This document shows positions 1 through 9,426 of a stretch of 64,000 nucleotides of DNA, one piece after another. Made by a program: the position numbers and the translations under genes. The notes under the pieces are model-generated. The model did not search any database. It was not told the DNA's origin and worked only from the letters and a program-made list of their open reading frames with translations. This stretch comes from Amaricoccus macauensis (GTDB lineage Bacteria; Pseudomonadota; Alphaproteobacteria; Rhodobacterales; Rhodobacteraceae), in assembly GCF_014201905.1 (NCBI RefSeq), contig NZ_JACHFM010000003.1, positions 1-64,000 on the forward strand, read 5' to 3'. Positions within the stretch are counted from its first letter, which is position 1, and each line of letters opens with the position of its first letter.

Positions 1-147
1 GGCACCGAGATGGTCATGCCCGGCGACAACCTGAAGTTCGAGGTGACCCTGATCTCGCCGATCGCCATGGAAGAGAAGCTCCGCTTCGCAATCCGTGAAG
101 GCGGCCGCACCGTCGGCGCCGGCGTCGTCTCCAAGATCATCGAGTAA
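1..147 (+). CDS. tuf: Elongation factor Tu, C-terminal end (partial)
   Basis: This is the last 48 codons of EF-Tu, the GTPase that delivers aminoacyl-tRNA to the ribosome. The frame is open from the window edge and reads [10 protein letters not shown], then [19 protein letters not shown], and ends VVSKIIE before TAA. That is the domain 3 tail of EF-Tu. It lies upstream of rpsJ in the standard tuf-S10 order. The start and the GTP-binding domain are outside the window, and whether this is one of two tuf copies cannot be judged here. Confidence 0.97.
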   Translation, partial: GTEMVMPGDNLKFEVTLISPIAMEEKLRFAIREGGRTVGAGVVSKIIE

Positions 148-213
148 TCAGAAAAATCGCGTCGCGGCCGGCACCGGCCGGCCGCAATGACACACCCGAG
201 AGGCGCCAGAGAA

Positions 214-522
<309 letters not shown>

Positions 523-534
523 GGATCGATTGAG

Positions 535-1398
535 ATGCGTTCCGGAGTGATTGCAAAGAAGCTGGGCATGACCCGGCTGTTCTTGGAGGACGGGAAGCAG
601 GTTCCCGTGACCGTTCTCCAGATGGAAAACGTGCAGGTGGTCGCACAGCGCACCGCCGAGCGTGACGGCTATTCGGCCGTCCAGCTCGGCGCCGGCGCTG
701 CGAAGCCGAAGAACGTGAGCGAGCCGATGCGCGGCCACTTCGCCGCGGCGAAGGTCGAGCCGAAGCGGAAGATCGCGGAGTTCCGTGTTTCCCCCGAGAA
801 CCTCATCGAGGTTGGCGAGGAAATCACCGCGGACCACTACTTCGCCGGCCAGTTCGTCGATATCGCGGGCACCTCGATCGGCAAGGGCTTCGCGGGCGGC
901 ATGAAGCGGCACAACTTCGGCGGCCTTCGGGCGTCGCATGGTGTGTCGGTCAGCCACCGTTCGCACGGCTCGATCGGTCAGTGCCAGGACCCGGGCAAGG
1001 TCTTCAAAGGCAAGAAGATGGCCGGCCACATGGGCGCCGTCCGCGTCACCACTCAGAACCTGCAGGTCGTGCGCACCGACGCCGACCGTGGGCTCATCAT
1101 GGTGAAGGGCGCGGTTCCGGGCTCGAAGGGCGGCTGGGTCATCGTCAAGGACGCCGTGAAGAAGGCGACCCCGGACAACGTGATCCTGCCCGCGGCGCTG
1201 CGGTCGGAAGCCAAGAAGGCGGCCGAGGCTGCTGCGAAGGCGGCTGAGGAAGCGGCAGCGGCGGAAGCGGCGGCCGAGGCCGAGCGTCTCGCCGAGCAGG
1301 CGGCCGCCGAGGAAGCGGCGCTCGCCCAGGCCGAGGCGGAGATCAAGTCCGACAAGGCCGACGGCGACACCAACGCCGAGGGGAGCGAGAAGCAATGA
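535..1398 (+). CDS. rplC: 50S ribosomal protein L3 with long Ala/Glu tail
   Basis: L3 is an early-assembly 23S rRNA-binding protein close to the peptidyl transferase centre. Residues 1 to about 215 match the family: [16 protein letters not shown] at the start, the loop around [21 protein letters not shown], and [13 protein letters not shown]. The protein is 287 aa against about 210 in most bacteria. The extra 65-70 residues are an Ala/Glu/Lys-rich tail that looks like an extended helix or coiled coil. L3 tails of this sort are known in alphaproteobacteria, but their role is unknown to me. The stop overlaps the rplD start (ATGA), suggesting translational coupling. Confidence 0.97.
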   Translation: MRSGVIAKKLGMTRLFLEDGKQVPVTVLQMENVQVVAQRTAERDGYSAVQLGAGAAKPKNVSEPMRGHFAAAKVEPKRKIAEFRVSPENLIEVGEEITADHYFAGQFVDIAGTSIGKGFAGGMKRHNFGGLRASHGVSVSHRSHGSIGQCQDPGKVFKGKKMAGHMGAVRVTTQNLQVVRTDADRGLIMVKGAVPGSKGGWVIVKDAVKKATPDNVILPAALRSEAKKAAEAAAKAAEEAAAAEAAAEAERLAEQAAAEEAALAQAEAEIKSDKADGDTNAEGSEKQ

Positions 1399-2015
1399 AA
1401 CTCGACGTGATCACGCTCGAGGCCTCGCCCGCGGGGTCGATCGAGCTCGACGATGCGATCTTCGGCCTCGAGCCGCGCGCCGACATCCTGCACCGCGTGG
1501 TGCGCTGGCAGCTGGCGAAGCGCCAGGCCGGCACCCACTCGGTGCTCGGCAAGTCGGATGTCAGCTACTCGACGAAGAAGATCTATCGCCAGAAGGGCAC
1601 CGGCGGCGCGCGGCATGGTTCGCGCAAGGCGCCGATCTTCCGTCACGGCGGCACCTACAAGGGGCCGACGCCGCGGAGCCACGCCCACGAGCTGACGAAG
1701 AAGTTCCGCGCCCTCGGGCTTCGCCACGCGCTGTCGGCGAAGGCTGGTGCGGGGGATCTGATCGTCATCGACGAGGCGAAGCTCGCCGAGGGCAAGACGA
1801 AGCTCCTCGCCCAGGCCCTGAAGGGTCTCGGCTGGACGAAGGTGCTCGTCATCGACGGCGCCGAGGTGAATTCGAACTTCGCCCTGGCTGCCCGCAACAT
1901 CGATGGGATCGACGTGCTGCCGAGCGTCGGCGCGAATGTCTATGACATCCTGCGTCGCGAGAAGCTCGTGCTGACCAAGGCCGGCGTCGAGGCGCTGGAG
2001 GCGCGACTGAAATGA
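1395..2015 (+). CDS. rplD: 50S ribosomal protein L4
   Basis: L4 (206 aa) is a large-subunit protein with a loop that lines the exit tunnel. The diagnostic region is [20 protein letters not shown] (residues about 56-75), followed by [21 protein letters not shown]. The C-terminal half reads [19 protein letters not shown]. Length is typical. It overlaps rplC upstream and rplW downstream by four bases each, so the three genes look translationally coupled. In E. coli L4 autoregulates the S10 operon; the leader where that would act lies upstream of the window, so I cannot test this. Confidence 0.97.
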   Translation: MKLDVITLEASPAGSIELDDAIFGLEPRADILHRVVRWQLAKRQAGTHSVLGKSDVSYSTKKIYRQKGTGGARHGSRKAPIFRHGGTYKGPTPRSHAHELTKKFRALGLRHALSAKAGAGDLIVIDEAKLAEGKTKLLAQALKGLGWTKVLVIDGAEVNSNFALAARNIDGIDVLPSVGANVYDILRREKLVLTKAGVEALEARLK

Positions 2016-2308
2016 GCGTGACGCCCGAACAGTACGACCTGATCCGCAGGCCGATCATCACCGAGAAGGCAACGCTCGCGTCCGAACACGGCGCCGTGGT
2101 CTTCGAAGTGGCGATGGACGCCTCGAAGCCCGAGATCAAGAAGGCGATCGAGAGCCTCTTCAATGTCAAGGTGAAGGCGGTCAACACCACCGTCACCAAG
2201 GGCAAGGTGAAGAAGTTCCGCGGCCGCCCGGGCAGGCGCCGCGACGTGAAGAAGGCCTACGTGACCCTCGTCGAAGGCTCGACGATCGACGTCAGCACTG
2301 GCCTCTGA
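2012..2308 (+). CDS. rplW: 50S ribosomal protein L23
   Basis: L23 (98 aa) sits at the tunnel exit and docks trigger factor and SRP. The sequence carries the family pattern [15 protein letters not shown] near the N terminus, then [20 protein letters not shown] and KKAYVTL. It starts with an ATGA overlap with rplD. A 127-nt gap with hairpins separates it from rplB. Confidence 0.97.
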   Translation: MSVTPEQYDLIRRPIITEKATLASEHGAVVFEVAMDASKPEIKKAIESLFNVKVKAVNTTVTKGKVKKFRGRPGRRRDVKKAYVTLVEGSTIDVSTGL

Positions 2309-2313
2309 GGTGA

Positions 2314-2408
2314 CGCCCTGCTATAGGGCGCCACTCTCGGACATCCGAGTCGCGACATTCGCCGCCCCCCGGGCGGCGGACGAGTTTCAATAAGCCCCGG
2401 AAACGGGG
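2314..2408 (+). promoter_or_regulatory. Three consecutive hairpins between rplW and rplB
   Basis: The 127-nt rplW-rplB gap can form three separate stem-loops. One is 2314-2330, a 6-bp stem with loop gctat. The second is 2360-2378, an 8-bp GC stem with loop ccc. The third is 2395-2408, CCCCG and CGGGG closing a GAAA tetraloop. None is followed by a T run, so they do not look like a simple terminator. They may be an RNA processing, attenuation or protein-binding element. The pairing is seen directly; the function is inference. Confidence 0.5.
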
Positions 2409-2435
2409 TTCCCTAGCAACGGAAGACAGCAACTC

Positions 2436-3275
2436 ATGGCGTTGAAAACTTACAACCCGACGACGCCGGGCCAGCGCGGGCTGGTTCTGATCGACCGTTC
2501 CGAGCTGTGGAAAGGCCGCCCGGTCAAGTCCCTCACCGAGGGTCTGACCGGCAAGGGCGGACGCAACAACACGGGACGGATCACCATGCGCCGCCGCGGC
2601 GGCGGGGTGAAGCGGCTGTACCGCATCGTCGACTTCCGTCGGACCAAGTTCGACGTGCCGGCGAAGGTCATCCGCATCGAGTACGACCCGAACCGCACCG
2701 CGTTCATCGCGCTGATCGGCTACGCCGACGGCGAGCAGAGCTACATCCTGGCGCCCCAGCGGCTCGCGATCGGCGACACCGTCATCGCCGCGGCCAAGGC
2801 TGACATCAAGCCGGGCAACGCGATGCCATTCTCGTCGATGCCGATCGGTACGATCGTGCACAATGTCGAGATGAAGCCCGGCAAGGGCGGCCAGATCGCG
2901 CGTTCGGCTGGCACCTATGCCCAGTTCGTCGGTCGTGACGGCGGCTACGCCCAGATCCGCCTCTCCTCGGGCGAGCTCCGGCTCGTGCGGCAGGAGTGCA
3001 TGGCGACGGTTGGCGCGGTCTCGAACCCGGACAACTCGAACCAGAACTTCGGCAAGGCCGGCCGCATGCGGCTGAAGGGCCATCGCCCGAAGGTTCGCGG
3101 CGTCGTGATGAACCCGATCGACCACCCGCACGGCGGCGGTGAAGGCCGCACCTCCGGCGGCCGCCACCCGGTCACCCCGTGGGGCAAGCCGACGAAGGGT
3201 GCCCGCACCCGGTCGAACAAGGCGACGAGCAAGTACATCCTGCGCTCGCGTCACCTCAAGAAGGCGAAGCGGTAA
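2436..3275 (+). CDS. rplB: 50S ribosomal protein L2
   Basis: L2 (279 aa) is a core 23S rRNA-binding protein needed for subunit association and peptidyl transfer. It begins [17 protein letters not shown]. The family signature is near residues 200-235: [20 protein letters not shown], including the conserved histidine of the HPHGGGEG loop. Length is typical. It heads a close cluster with rpsS (12-nt gap), rplV, rpsC and rplP, and its own leader contains hairpins. Confidence 0.97.
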   Translation: MALKTYNPTTPGQRGLVLIDRSELWKGRPVKSLTEGLTGKGGRNNTGRITMRRRGGGVKRLYRIVDFRRTKFDVPAKVIRIEYDPNRTAFIALIGYADGEQSYILAPQRLAIGDTVIAAAKADIKPGNAMPFSSMPIGTIVHNVEMKPGKGGQIARSAGTYAQFVGRDGGYAQIRLSSGELRLVRQECMATVGAVSNPDNSNQNFGKAGRMRLKGHRPKVRGVVMNPIDHPHGGGEGRTSGGRHPVTPWGKPTKGARTRSNKATSKYILRSRHLKKAKR

Positions 3276-3287
3276 GGAGCCCCGCAC

Positions 3288-3566
3288 ATGTCACGTTCTG
3301 TCTGGAAGGGCCCCTTCGTCGACGCTCACGTCCTGAAGAAGGCGGAGAAAGCGCGCGAATCGACCCGCAATGAAGTCATCAAGATCTGGTCGCGGCGTTC
3401 GACCATCCTGCCGCAGTTCGTCGGACTGACGTTCGGCGTCTACAATGGCAAGAAGCATATCCCGGTCAACGTCACCGAGGAAATGATCGGCCAGAAGTTC
3501 GGTGAGTACTCGCCGACGCGCACCTACTACGGGCACGCGGCCGACAAGAAAGCGAAGCGGAAGTAA
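3288..3566 (+). CDS. rpsS: 30S ribosomal protein S19
   Basis: S19 (92 aa) is a small-subunit head protein at the A-site finger. It reads [20 protein letters not shown] and then [19 protein letters not shown] and [12 protein letters not shown]-like sequence (here [20 protein letters not shown]). Length is typical. It is preceded by AAGGAGCC and followed three bases later by rplV. Confidence 0.97.
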   Translation: MSRSVWKGPFVDAHVLKKAEKARESTRNEVIKIWSRRSTILPQFVGLTFGVYNGKKHIPVNVTEEMIGQKFGEYSPTRTYYGHAADKKAKRK

Positions 3567-3569
3567 GCC

Positions 3570-3953
3570 ATGAGCAAGGAAAAGAACCCTCGCCGCGTGG
3601 CGGAAAACGAGGCGATGGCTGTCAGCCGGATGCTTCGCACCAGCCCGCAGAAGCTGAACCTCGTCGCCCAGCTGATCCGCAACAAGCCGGTGGAGAAGGC
3701 GCTTGCCGACCTCACCTTCTCGAAGAAGCGGGTTGCCGAGGACGTCAAGAAGACGCTGCAGTCGGCAATTGCCAATGCCGAGAACAACCACAACCTCGAC
3801 GTTGACGAGCTCGTCGTCGCCGAAGCCTTCGTCGGCAAGAACATGGTCCTGAAGCGTGGCCGTCCGCGGGCGCGTGGCCGGTTCGGCAAGATCCTGAAGC
3901 CGTTCAGCCAGGTGACGATCAAGGTTCGGCAGGTCAGCGAGGAGACCGCGTAA
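3570..3953 (+). CDS. rplV: 50S ribosomal protein L22
   Basis: L22 (127 aa) lines the exit tunnel; its beta-hairpin is the site of macrolide-resistance changes in other bacteria. Visible family features are [37 protein letters not shown] and the basic hairpin region [18 protein letters not shown]. No odd residues are evident. Its stop overlaps the rpsC start (TAATG). Confidence 0.97.
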   Translation: MSKEKNPRRVAENEAMAVSRMLRTSPQKLNLVAQLIRNKPVEKALADLTFSKKRVAEDVKKTLQSAIANAENNHNLDVDELVVAEAFVGKNMVLKRGRPRARGRFGKILKPFSQVTIKVRQVSEETA

Positions 3954-4687
3954 TGGGTCAGAAGATCAATCCGATCGGGCTCCGCCTGCAGGTCAACCGC
4001 ACCTGGGACAGCCGCTGGTTCGCTGACGGATCCGAGTACGGCAAGTTGCTGCACGAGGATCTTGCGATCCGCGAGTTCATCAAGAAGAAGGCTGCTCAGG
4101 CCGGCATCAGCCGCGTGGTGATCGAGCGTCCCCACAAGAAGTGCCGCGTGACGATCCACGCTGCCCGTCCCGGTGTCATCATCGGCAAGAAGGGCGCGGA
4201 CATCGAGACGCTCCGCAAGGCGCTGGCGCAGTTCACCAAGTCCGAGTTGCACCTCAACATCGTCGAGGTCCGCAAGCCCGAGATCGACGCCGCTCTGGTG
4301 GCCGAGAACATCGCCCAGCAGCTCGAGCGCCGTGTCTCGTTCCGTCGCGCCATGAAGCGCGCGGTGCAGAACGCCATGCGCATGGGCGCGCTCGGCATCC
4401 GGATCAACGTCGGCGGCCGTCTCGGCGGTGCCGAGATTGCCCGGACCGAGTGGTATCGCGAGGGGCGGGTGCCGCTGCACACGCTGCGCGCGGACATCGA
4501 CTATGCGCTCGCCGAGGCGAAGACCGCCTATGGCATCATCGGGATCAAGGTCTGGATCTTCAAGGGCGAGATCATGGAGCATGATCCGCAGGCCCGTGAC
4601 CGGCGCCAGGCCGAGCTTCAGGAAGGTGGCGGCATGCGTCCGTCGCGTGACCGGGGCGATCGCGGCGACCGCGACCGCGCGCGCTGA
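3953..4687 (+). CDS. rpsC: 30S ribosomal protein S3
   Basis: S3 (244 aa) lies at the mRNA entry channel and contributes to ribosomal helicase activity. It begins [20 protein letters not shown]. The KH RNA-binding domain shows [17 protein letters not shown] at about residues 73-90. The C-terminal half has [20 protein letters not shown]. An Arg/Asp-rich tail ([13 protein letters not shown]) ends the protein. It is directly coupled to rplV and lies 13 nt before rplP. Confidence 0.97.
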   Translation: MGQKINPIGLRLQVNRTWDSRWFADGSEYGKLLHEDLAIREFIKKKAAQAGISRVVIERPHKKCRVTIHAARPGVIIGKKGADIETLRKALAQFTKSELHLNIVEVRKPEIDAALVAENIAQQLERRVSFRRAMKRAVQNAMRMGALGIRINVGGRLGGAEIARTEWYREGRVPLHTLRADIDYALAEAKTAYGIIGIKVWIFKGEIMEHDPQARDRRQAELQEGGGMRPSRDRGDRGDRDRAR

Positions 4688-4700
4688 GGAGTAGAGAGAC

Positions 4701-5114
4701 ATGCTGCAACCGAAGCGAACGAAGTTCCGCAAGCAGTTCAAGGGCCGCATCCACGGTGAGGCCAAGGGCGGCTCGGACCTGAACTTCGGCCACTACGGCC
4801 TCAAGGCCGCCGAGCCTGACCGCATCACCGCGCGTCAGATCGAGGCGGCTCGTCGGGCGCTCACCCGTCACATGAAGCGTCAGGGCCGGGTGTGGATCCG
4901 TATATTCCCGGACGTGCCGGTGTCGAAGAAGCCGACCGAGGTTCGTATGGGCAAGGGCAAGGGCTCGGTCGAGTTCTGGGCCGCCAAGGTGAAGCCGGGC
5001 CGGATCATGTTCGAGATCGACGGCGTCGCCGAGGACATCGCCAAGGAGGCCCTGCGCCTCGCGGCGATGAAGCTCCCGATCAAGACCCGGTTCGTCGCCC
5101 GCGAGGACTGGTAA
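4701..5114 (+). CDS. rplP: 50S ribosomal protein L16
   Basis: L16 (137 aa) is a late-assembly protein near the A-site tRNA elbow. It starts [19 protein letters not shown] and contains [20 protein letters not shown] and the loop [19 protein letters not shown]. Length is typical. In nearly all bacteria rpmC (L29) and rpsQ (S17) come next. Here L16 is followed by a strong terminator and an unrelated gene, so this is where the operon is broken. Confidence 0.97.
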   Translation: MLQPKRTKFRKQFKGRIHGEAKGGSDLNFGHYGLKAAEPDRITARQIEAARRALTRHMKRQGRVWIRIFPDVPVSKKPTEVRMGKGKGSVEFWAAKVKPGRIMFEIDGVAEDIAKEALRLAAMKLPIKTRFVAREDW

Positions 5115-5167
5115 GCCCCGCGTTTCGCGACGCTCGACCAACGCCGTCCGGTCAGGATGGCCGAAAG

Positions 5168-5200
5168 CCCTGCCGATCGTCGGATCGGCAGGGTTTTTTT
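5168..5200 (+). terminator. Intrinsic terminator after rplP
   Basis: A perfect 11-bp stem (CCCTGCCGATC at 5168-5178 and its complement at 5183-5193) with loop GTCG is followed by seven T residues (5194-5200). This is a strong Rho-independent terminator and closes the tuf-S10 unit after rplP. Confidence 0.93.
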
Positions 5201-5293
5201 GTGTCCTCGGCAGGTCGCACTCTGGGGCACCGGCTTCAGCCATCGGAGGTCTGTGCTACCTTGGCGGGCTCGAAGTGGCGGGAGGTGCATCAG

Positions 5294-5824
5294 GTGGCAA
5301 AGCTCGTCTTTGGCATGAACCTGTCTCTCGACGGGTACGTTGATCATCAGGAGATGCAGATAAGTCCCGTGCTCTTTCGCCACTGGACCGGGCAGGTCAG
5401 CGGACTCGCGGGAAGCGTGTATGGTCGGCGCGTGTACGAGCTCATGCGATACTGGGACGCGGACGATCCGGGCTGGAGCGATGACCAGAGCGCCTTTGCT
5501 CTGGCGTGGCGGCGGCAACCGAAGTGGATCGTGTCGCGGACGATGACATCGGTCGGCCCGAATGCCACGCTCGTCCGCGATGGCGTCGACGCTCTCGTCA
5601 GGGGACTGAAGACCCGGTTGGCCGGAGAAATTGCCGTTTCCGGGCCGTGCCTGGCGGGCAATCTGACGGAACTTGGCCTTGTTGACGAGTATCGGCTCTA
5701 CTTCAATCCCGCCGTGCTCGGTCGTGGCAGACCCTTCTTCGCCGGCGCCCGCCCAGCGTTGCGTTTCGTGGCGAGCGATCAGATGGACGACCACACGATA
5801 CGCCTGACCTACGTTCCGGCCTGA
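5294..5824 (+). CDS. Dihydrofolate reductase / RibD C-terminal family protein
   Basis: This 176-aa protein belongs to the RibD_C/DHFR-like fold, a family of NADPH-dependent reductases that often lack a known substrate. Visible marks are NLSLDGYVD at the N terminus, [11 protein letters not shown] (cofactor-loop region), [20 protein letters not shown] and [12 protein letters not shown] near the C terminus. I chose GTG at 5294 because GGGAGG lies 9 nt before it and [14 protein letters not shown] is the usual family start. It has its own ribosome binding site and sits alone between the rplP terminator and the rplO promoter, in the place of eleven missing ribosomal genes. The specific reaction is unknown. 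Confidence 0.85.
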   Translation: MAKLVFGMNLSLDGYVDHQEMQISPVLFRHWTGQVSGLAGSVYGRRVYELMRYWDADDPGWSDDQSAFALAWRRQPKWIVSRTMTSVGPNATLVRDGVDALVRGLKTRLAGEIAVSGPCLAGNLTELGLVDEYRLYFNPAVLGRGRPFFAGARPALRFVASDQMDDHTIRLTYVPA

Positions 5825-5842
5825 CCCCTCCCGGTTCGGAGC

Positions 5843-5871
5843 TTGCGCGGGAGGCAAATCCCGTGTATGCG
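5843..5871 (+). promoter_or_regulatory. Candidate promoter for rplO
   Basis: TTGCGC (5843-5848) and TATGCG (5866-5871) are separated by 17 nt, about 90 nt upstream of the rplO ATG. This fits a sigma-70-type promoter in a GC-rich alphaproteobacterium. It would let rplO be expressed apart from the interrupted upstream operon. No measurement supports it here. Confidence 0.5.
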
Positions 5872-5960
5872 GCCGCTTTCCCGCAGGGAAATCCAATCGA
5901 AATGCCGTGTCCGCCCGCATCCGTCGCTCATGGGGCGCGTCCGGCCAGAGGAGAAGCGAC

Positions 5961-6443
5961 ATGAAGCTGAACGAACTCCGGGACAATCCCGGCGCCGCCC
6001 GCAAGCAGAAGCGCGTCGCGCGCGGTCCGGGCTCGGGCAAGGGCAAGACCGCCGGCCGCGGTATCAAGGGTCAGAAGTCCCGTTCGGGCGTGGCACTCAA
6101 CGCCTACGAGGGCGGCCAGATGCCGCTCTACATGCGGCTGCCGAAGCGCGGCTTCAACAAGCCGAACCGCAAGGAATTCGCCGTCATCAACCTCGGGCTC
6201 ATCCAGAAGTTCGTCGATGCCGGCAAGCTCGACGCCAAGGTCGAGATCACCGAAGAGACGCTGGTCTCGACCGGCATCGTCCGTCGCAAGCTCGACGGCA
6301 TCCGCGTCCTGGGCAAGGGCGAGCTGACCTCGGCTCTCACCCTGACCGTGACCGGCGCCTCGCAGTCGGCGATCGACGCGGTGGAAAAGGCCGGTGGCAA
6401 GCTCAACGTCACCACGCCGGTGGCGGACGCGGCGGCCGAGTGA
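5961..6443 (+). CDS. rplO: 50S ribosomal protein L15
   Basis: L15 (160 aa) is a large-subunit assembly protein. It begins [19 protein letters not shown] and carries [20 protein letters not shown], the family signature, then [23 protein letters not shown] lies just before the ATG. Normally it follows rpmD (L30); here it follows the DHFR-like gene. A terminator follows rplO, so it may be a single-gene transcript. Confidence 0.97.
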   Translation: MKLNELRDNPGAARKQKRVARGPGSGKGKTAGRGIKGQKSRSGVALNAYEGGQMPLYMRLPKRGFNKPNRKEFAVINLGLIQKFVDAGKLDAKVEITEETLVSTGIVRRKLDGIRVLGKGELTSALTLTVTGASQSAIDAVEKAGGKLNVTTPVADAAAE

Positions 6444-6501
6444 AAGTATCGCCCGAAACCGCGGCGATGGCCGGTCTCGGGTGCACCTGAAGCAGACCGT
6501 C

Positions 6502-6531
6502 ACGGCGGCAGCGACATGCTGTCGCCGTTTT
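6502..6531 (+). terminator. Intrinsic terminator after rplO
   Basis: The arms ACGGCGGCAGC (6502-6512) and GCTGTCGCCGT (6518-6528) pair over 11 bp with one G-U, around loop GACAT, and lead into a short T run (to 6531). It separates rplO from secY, which in most bacteria are co-transcribed. Confidence 0.75.
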
Positions 6532-6788
6532 CATTCAGGGTCCTGCGCCCGTCGTCGCAGCGACCCGACCCTCCGCGCATCTGAGACAGGGATCGAGGGC
6601 AGGGCACCCCTCGGACCTTCGTCGAGCCGCTCCCGTTCCCCATGCTCCGGAGGGTACTCGACAATCCGCTCGGCCACCTGAACCCTCGGAATCGGGCTTG
6701 TCCCTCACTCCGGATCGGCTTAGGTCAGCGGAGATTTTCGCGCCCCGCCCCGCAAGGGGAGGGTGGCGCCTTTCCACGTGAGGTCTCG
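6532..6788 (+). other. secY leader with weak promoter candidate
   Basis: No gene is visible in this stretch before secY. TTGTCC at 6698-6703 and TAGGTC at 6721-6726 have a 17-nt spacer and could be a promoter, but the -10 match is weak. Some start is needed here because rplO is followed by a terminator. Confidence 0.3.
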
Positions 6789-8144
6789 ATGGCATCCGCA
6801 GCCGAACAGATGGCGGCAAATCTGAGCTGGGGGACCTTCGGCAAGGCCAAGGATCTCCAGAGCCGCATCCTCTTCGCGATCGGCCTCCTGATCGTCTACC
6901 GTCTGGGCACCTATATCCCGGTGCCTGGCGTTGACGCGGTGAAGCTGCAGGAGTTCTTTTCGCAGCAGAGCGCCGGGCTTGGTGGCATGCTCAACATGTT
7001 CACCGGCGGCGCTGTCGGGCGGATGGCGATCTTCTCGCTCGGCATCATGCCCTACATCTCCGCCTCGATCATCGTGCAGCTGCTCACGTCGCTCATGCCG
7101 AGCCTCGCGGCGATGAAGAAGGAAGGCGAGGCCGGACGGCGGAAGATCAACCAGTACACCCGCTACGGCACGGTCTTTCTCGCGACGTTCCAGGCCTATG
7201 GCCTCGCGCTCGGGCTCGAGGCCGAGGGCATGGCGCACGATCCGGGCTGGTTCTTCCGGCTTGGCGTCATCATCACGCTGGTCGGCGGCACGATGTTCCT
7301 GATGTGGCTCGGCGAGCAGATCACCGCGCGTGGCATCGGCAACGGCATCTCGCTCATCATCTTCGTCGGCATTGTCGCCCAGATGCCGCACGCCCTCGCG
7401 CTGTTCCTCACCCAGGGCCGCACCGGCGTCATGAGCCCGCTCGTCATCGTCGGCATCATGGTGATGATCGTCGCCGTGATCGCCTTCGTGGTGTTCATGG
7501 AGCGCGCACTCCGCAAGATCCACATCCAGTACCCCAAGCGCCAGGTGGGAATGAAGATCTACGGCGGCGAAAGCTCGAACCTGCCGGTCAAGGTCAACCC
7601 GGCGGGCGTGATCCCGGCAATCTTCGCGTCCTCGCTCCTGCTGCTTCCGGCAACGATCACCACGTTCTCGGGCTCGTCGAGCGGTGCGACGTCGGGGATC
7701 GTGAACATGATCGCCGCCTACATGGGGCGTGGCCAGCCGCTGCATCTTCTGGTCTTCGGCGCGCTGATCGTGTTCTTCACCTACTTCTACACCGCGAACG
7801 TCGCCTTCAAGTCGGATGACGTGGCCGACAATCTCAAGAAGCAGGGCGGGTTCATTCCGGGCATTCGTCCCGGTCAGAAGACGGTCGAGTTCCTTGACTA
7901 TGTCGTCACCCGCCTCCTCGTGGTCGGCTCGGCCTACCTCACCGCGGTCTGCCTGCTGCCCGAGGTGCTGATCTCGAAACTTTCCGTGCCTTTCTACTTC
8001 GGTGGCACTTCCCTCCTGATCGTGGTCTCGGTAACGATGGACACGATCACGCAGATCCAGTCCCACATGCTTGCGCATCAGTATGAGGGGCTGATCGAAA
8101 AGTCGCGGTTGCGCGGCAAGGGTCGGGGAAAGCCAAGACGATGA
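6789..8144 (+). CDS. secY: Preprotein translocase subunit SecY
   Basis: SecY (451 aa) forms the ten-helix channel of the Sec translocon in the inner membrane. After [20 protein letters not shown] come hydrophobic segments beginning [20 protein letters not shown]. The motif [13 protein letters not shown] (helix 2) and the cytoplasmic loop [20 protein letters not shown] are typical. I chose ATG 6789 over an ATG at 6642, because the upstream extension has no SecY similarity. The stop overlaps the adk start (ATGA). Confidence 0.97.
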   Translation: MASAAEQMAANLSWGTFGKAKDLQSRILFAIGLLIVYRLGTYIPVPGVDAVKLQEFFSQQSAGLGGMLNMFTGGAVGRMAIFSLGIMPYISASIIVQLLTSLMPSLAAMKKEGEAGRRKINQYTRYGTVFLATFQAYGLALGLEAEGMAHDPGWFFRLGVIITLVGGTMFLMWLGEQITARGIGNGISLIIFVGIVAQMPHALALFLTQGRTGVMSPLVIVGIMVMIVAVIAFVVFMERALRKIHIQYPKRQVGMKIYGGESSNLPVKVNPAGVIPAIFASSLLLLPATITTFSGSSSGATSGIVNMIAAYMGRGQPLHLLVFGALIVFFTYFYTANVAFKSDDVADNLKKQGGFIPGIRPGQKTVEFLDYVVTRLLVVGSAYLTAVCLLPEVLISKLSVPFYFGGTSLLIVVSVTMDTITQIQSHMLAHQYEGLIEKSRLRGKGRGKPRR

Positions 8145-8788
8145 ACATCATTCTTCTCGGACCGCCGGGGGCGGGCAAGGGCACTCAGGCGCGGCGGTTG
8201 GTGGAAGAGAAGGGCTTTGTCCAGCTCTCCACGGGCGACATGCTCCGCGCGGCCAAGACCTCTGGCACCGAGATGGGCAAGAAGGTCGCCGACGTCATGG
8301 CGCGCGGCGAACTTGTGACAGATGACATCGTGATCGGCCTCATTGCCGAACAACTCGACGGCGAGGCCGGCAAGCAGGGCCTGATCTTCGACGGCTTCCC
8401 GCGGACGCTGAAGCAGGCGGACGCGCTCGAGGCGCTCCTTGCCGAGAAGGGCCAGACCCTCGAGGCCGTGGTCGAGATGCAGGTGGACGAGGACGCGCTC
8501 GTCGATCGCATCACCGGCCGCTTCACCTGCGCGAAGTGCGGTGAAGTCTACCACGACACCACGAAACCGACCCAGAAGCCCGGGGTTTGCGACGTTTGCG
8601 GCTCGACGGAGTTCGTGCGTCGTGCCGATGACAATGCCGAGTCGGTTCGGGTTCGTCTTTCCGCCTACAACCGCCAGACCGCGCCGCTCATTGGCTACTA
8701 CTACGCCAAGGGCAAGCTGCGGACGGTGGACGGCCTTGGCGAGATCGACCAGGTGGCGAAGGATATCGAGGCCGGACTCGGTCTCTGA
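8141..8788 (+). CDS. adk: Adenylate kinase, zinc-lid type
   Basis: Adk (215 aa) interconverts ATP + AMP and 2 ADP in the cytoplasm. The P-loop GPPGAGKG is at residues 7-14, the NMP-binding part has STGDMLRAA, and FDGFPRTL is the AMP-site motif. The lid contains CAKC and CDVC (about residues 130-153), a structural zinc site found in many long-form kinases. It is translationally coupled to secY, as often in this operon. Confidence 0.97.
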   Translation: MNIILLGPPGAGKGTQARRLVEEKGFVQLSTGDMLRAAKTSGTEMGKKVADVMARGELVTDDIVIGLIAEQLDGEAGKQGLIFDGFPRTLKQADALEALLAEKGQTLEAVVEMQVDEDALVDRITGRFTCAKCGEVYHDTTKPTQKPGVCDVCGSTEFVRRADDNAESVRVRLSAYNRQTAPLIGYYYAKGKLRTVDGLGEIDQVAKDIEAGLGL

Positions 8789-8792
8789 GCGT

Positions 8793-8816
8793 TTGGCCGT
8801 GGCAATCCACGGCCAA
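8793..8816 (+). terminator. Hairpin after adk without T run
   Basis: TTGGCCGTGG (8793-8802) and its exact complement (8807-8816) form a 10-bp stem with loop CAAT, five bases after the adk stop. There is no T run, so it may be a weak terminator or a 3'-end protecting structure rather than a full Rho-independent terminator. Confidence 0.5.
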
Positions 8817-8852
8817 TGCCTTCCCACGTTCGAGTTTTTCGCCTCCGCGGCC

Positions 8853-8880
8853 TTGACCCTGTCAGGATCGTTCATATACT
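8853..8880 (+). promoter_or_regulatory. Promoter for rpsM-rpsK-rpoA-rplQ
   Basis: TTGACC (8853-8858), a 16-nt spacer and TATACT (8875-8880) form a near-consensus sigma-70 promoter. It lies 165 nt before rpsM in the adk-rpsM gap. It implies that the alpha operon is transcribed on its own, at least in part. Confidence 0.75.
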
Positions 8881-9045
8881 CCGCGCTCTCTCCAAGTGGA
8901 GAGTCGTTCCCTCTACATTTCACCTCGGGGACGCGGGATGCTGGGCCCAGAGGCGTGGGCGTGAAAAGCCTGCCGAAAGCATCGGTGGGCTGTGGCTTTT
9001 GGACAGGGGTCTCGGGCAGGCCCGAGGACGGAACGGAGCAAGACC

Positions 9046-9414
9046 TTGGCGCGCATAGCGGGCGTAAACATTCCGACGAACAAGCGAGTGCTGATCGCGC
9101 TCACCTACATTCATGGCATCGGCCGGACCAAGTCGAAGGAGCTCGTCGATGCTCTCGGCATTGATGAGAGCCGTCGTGTGAACGAACTCAGCGACGCGGA
9201 AGTCCTGAAGATCCGCGAGTACATCGACGCAAACCTCGCGGTCGAAGGTGACCTTCGTCGCGAGACGACGATGAACATCAAGCGGCTGATGGACCTCGGC
9301 TGCTATCGCGGCCTGCGGCATCGCCGTGGTCTGCCCGTGCGCGGCCAGCGCACCCACACCAACGCTCGTACGCGCAAGGGCCCCGCGAAGGCCATCGCCG
9401 GCAAGAAGAAGTAA
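9046..9414 (+). CDS. rpsM: 30S ribosomal protein S13
   Basis: S13 (122 aa) is a small-subunit head protein at the inter-subunit bridge. It reads [20 protein letters not shown], then [11 protein letters not shown] and [21 protein letters not shown] chose the TTG at 9046 because it gives exactly the family length and has GGAG seven bases before it. An upstream ATG at 8992 would add 18 unrelated residues. Twelve bases separate it from rpsK. Confidence 0.95.
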   Translation: MARIAGVNIPTNKRVLIALTYIHGIGRTKSKELVDALGIDESRRVNELSDAEVLKIREYIDANLAVEGDLRRETTMNIKRLMDLGCYRGLRHRRGLPVRGQRTHTNARTRKGPAKAIAGKKK

Positions 9415-9426
9415 GGAGGCCGGACC

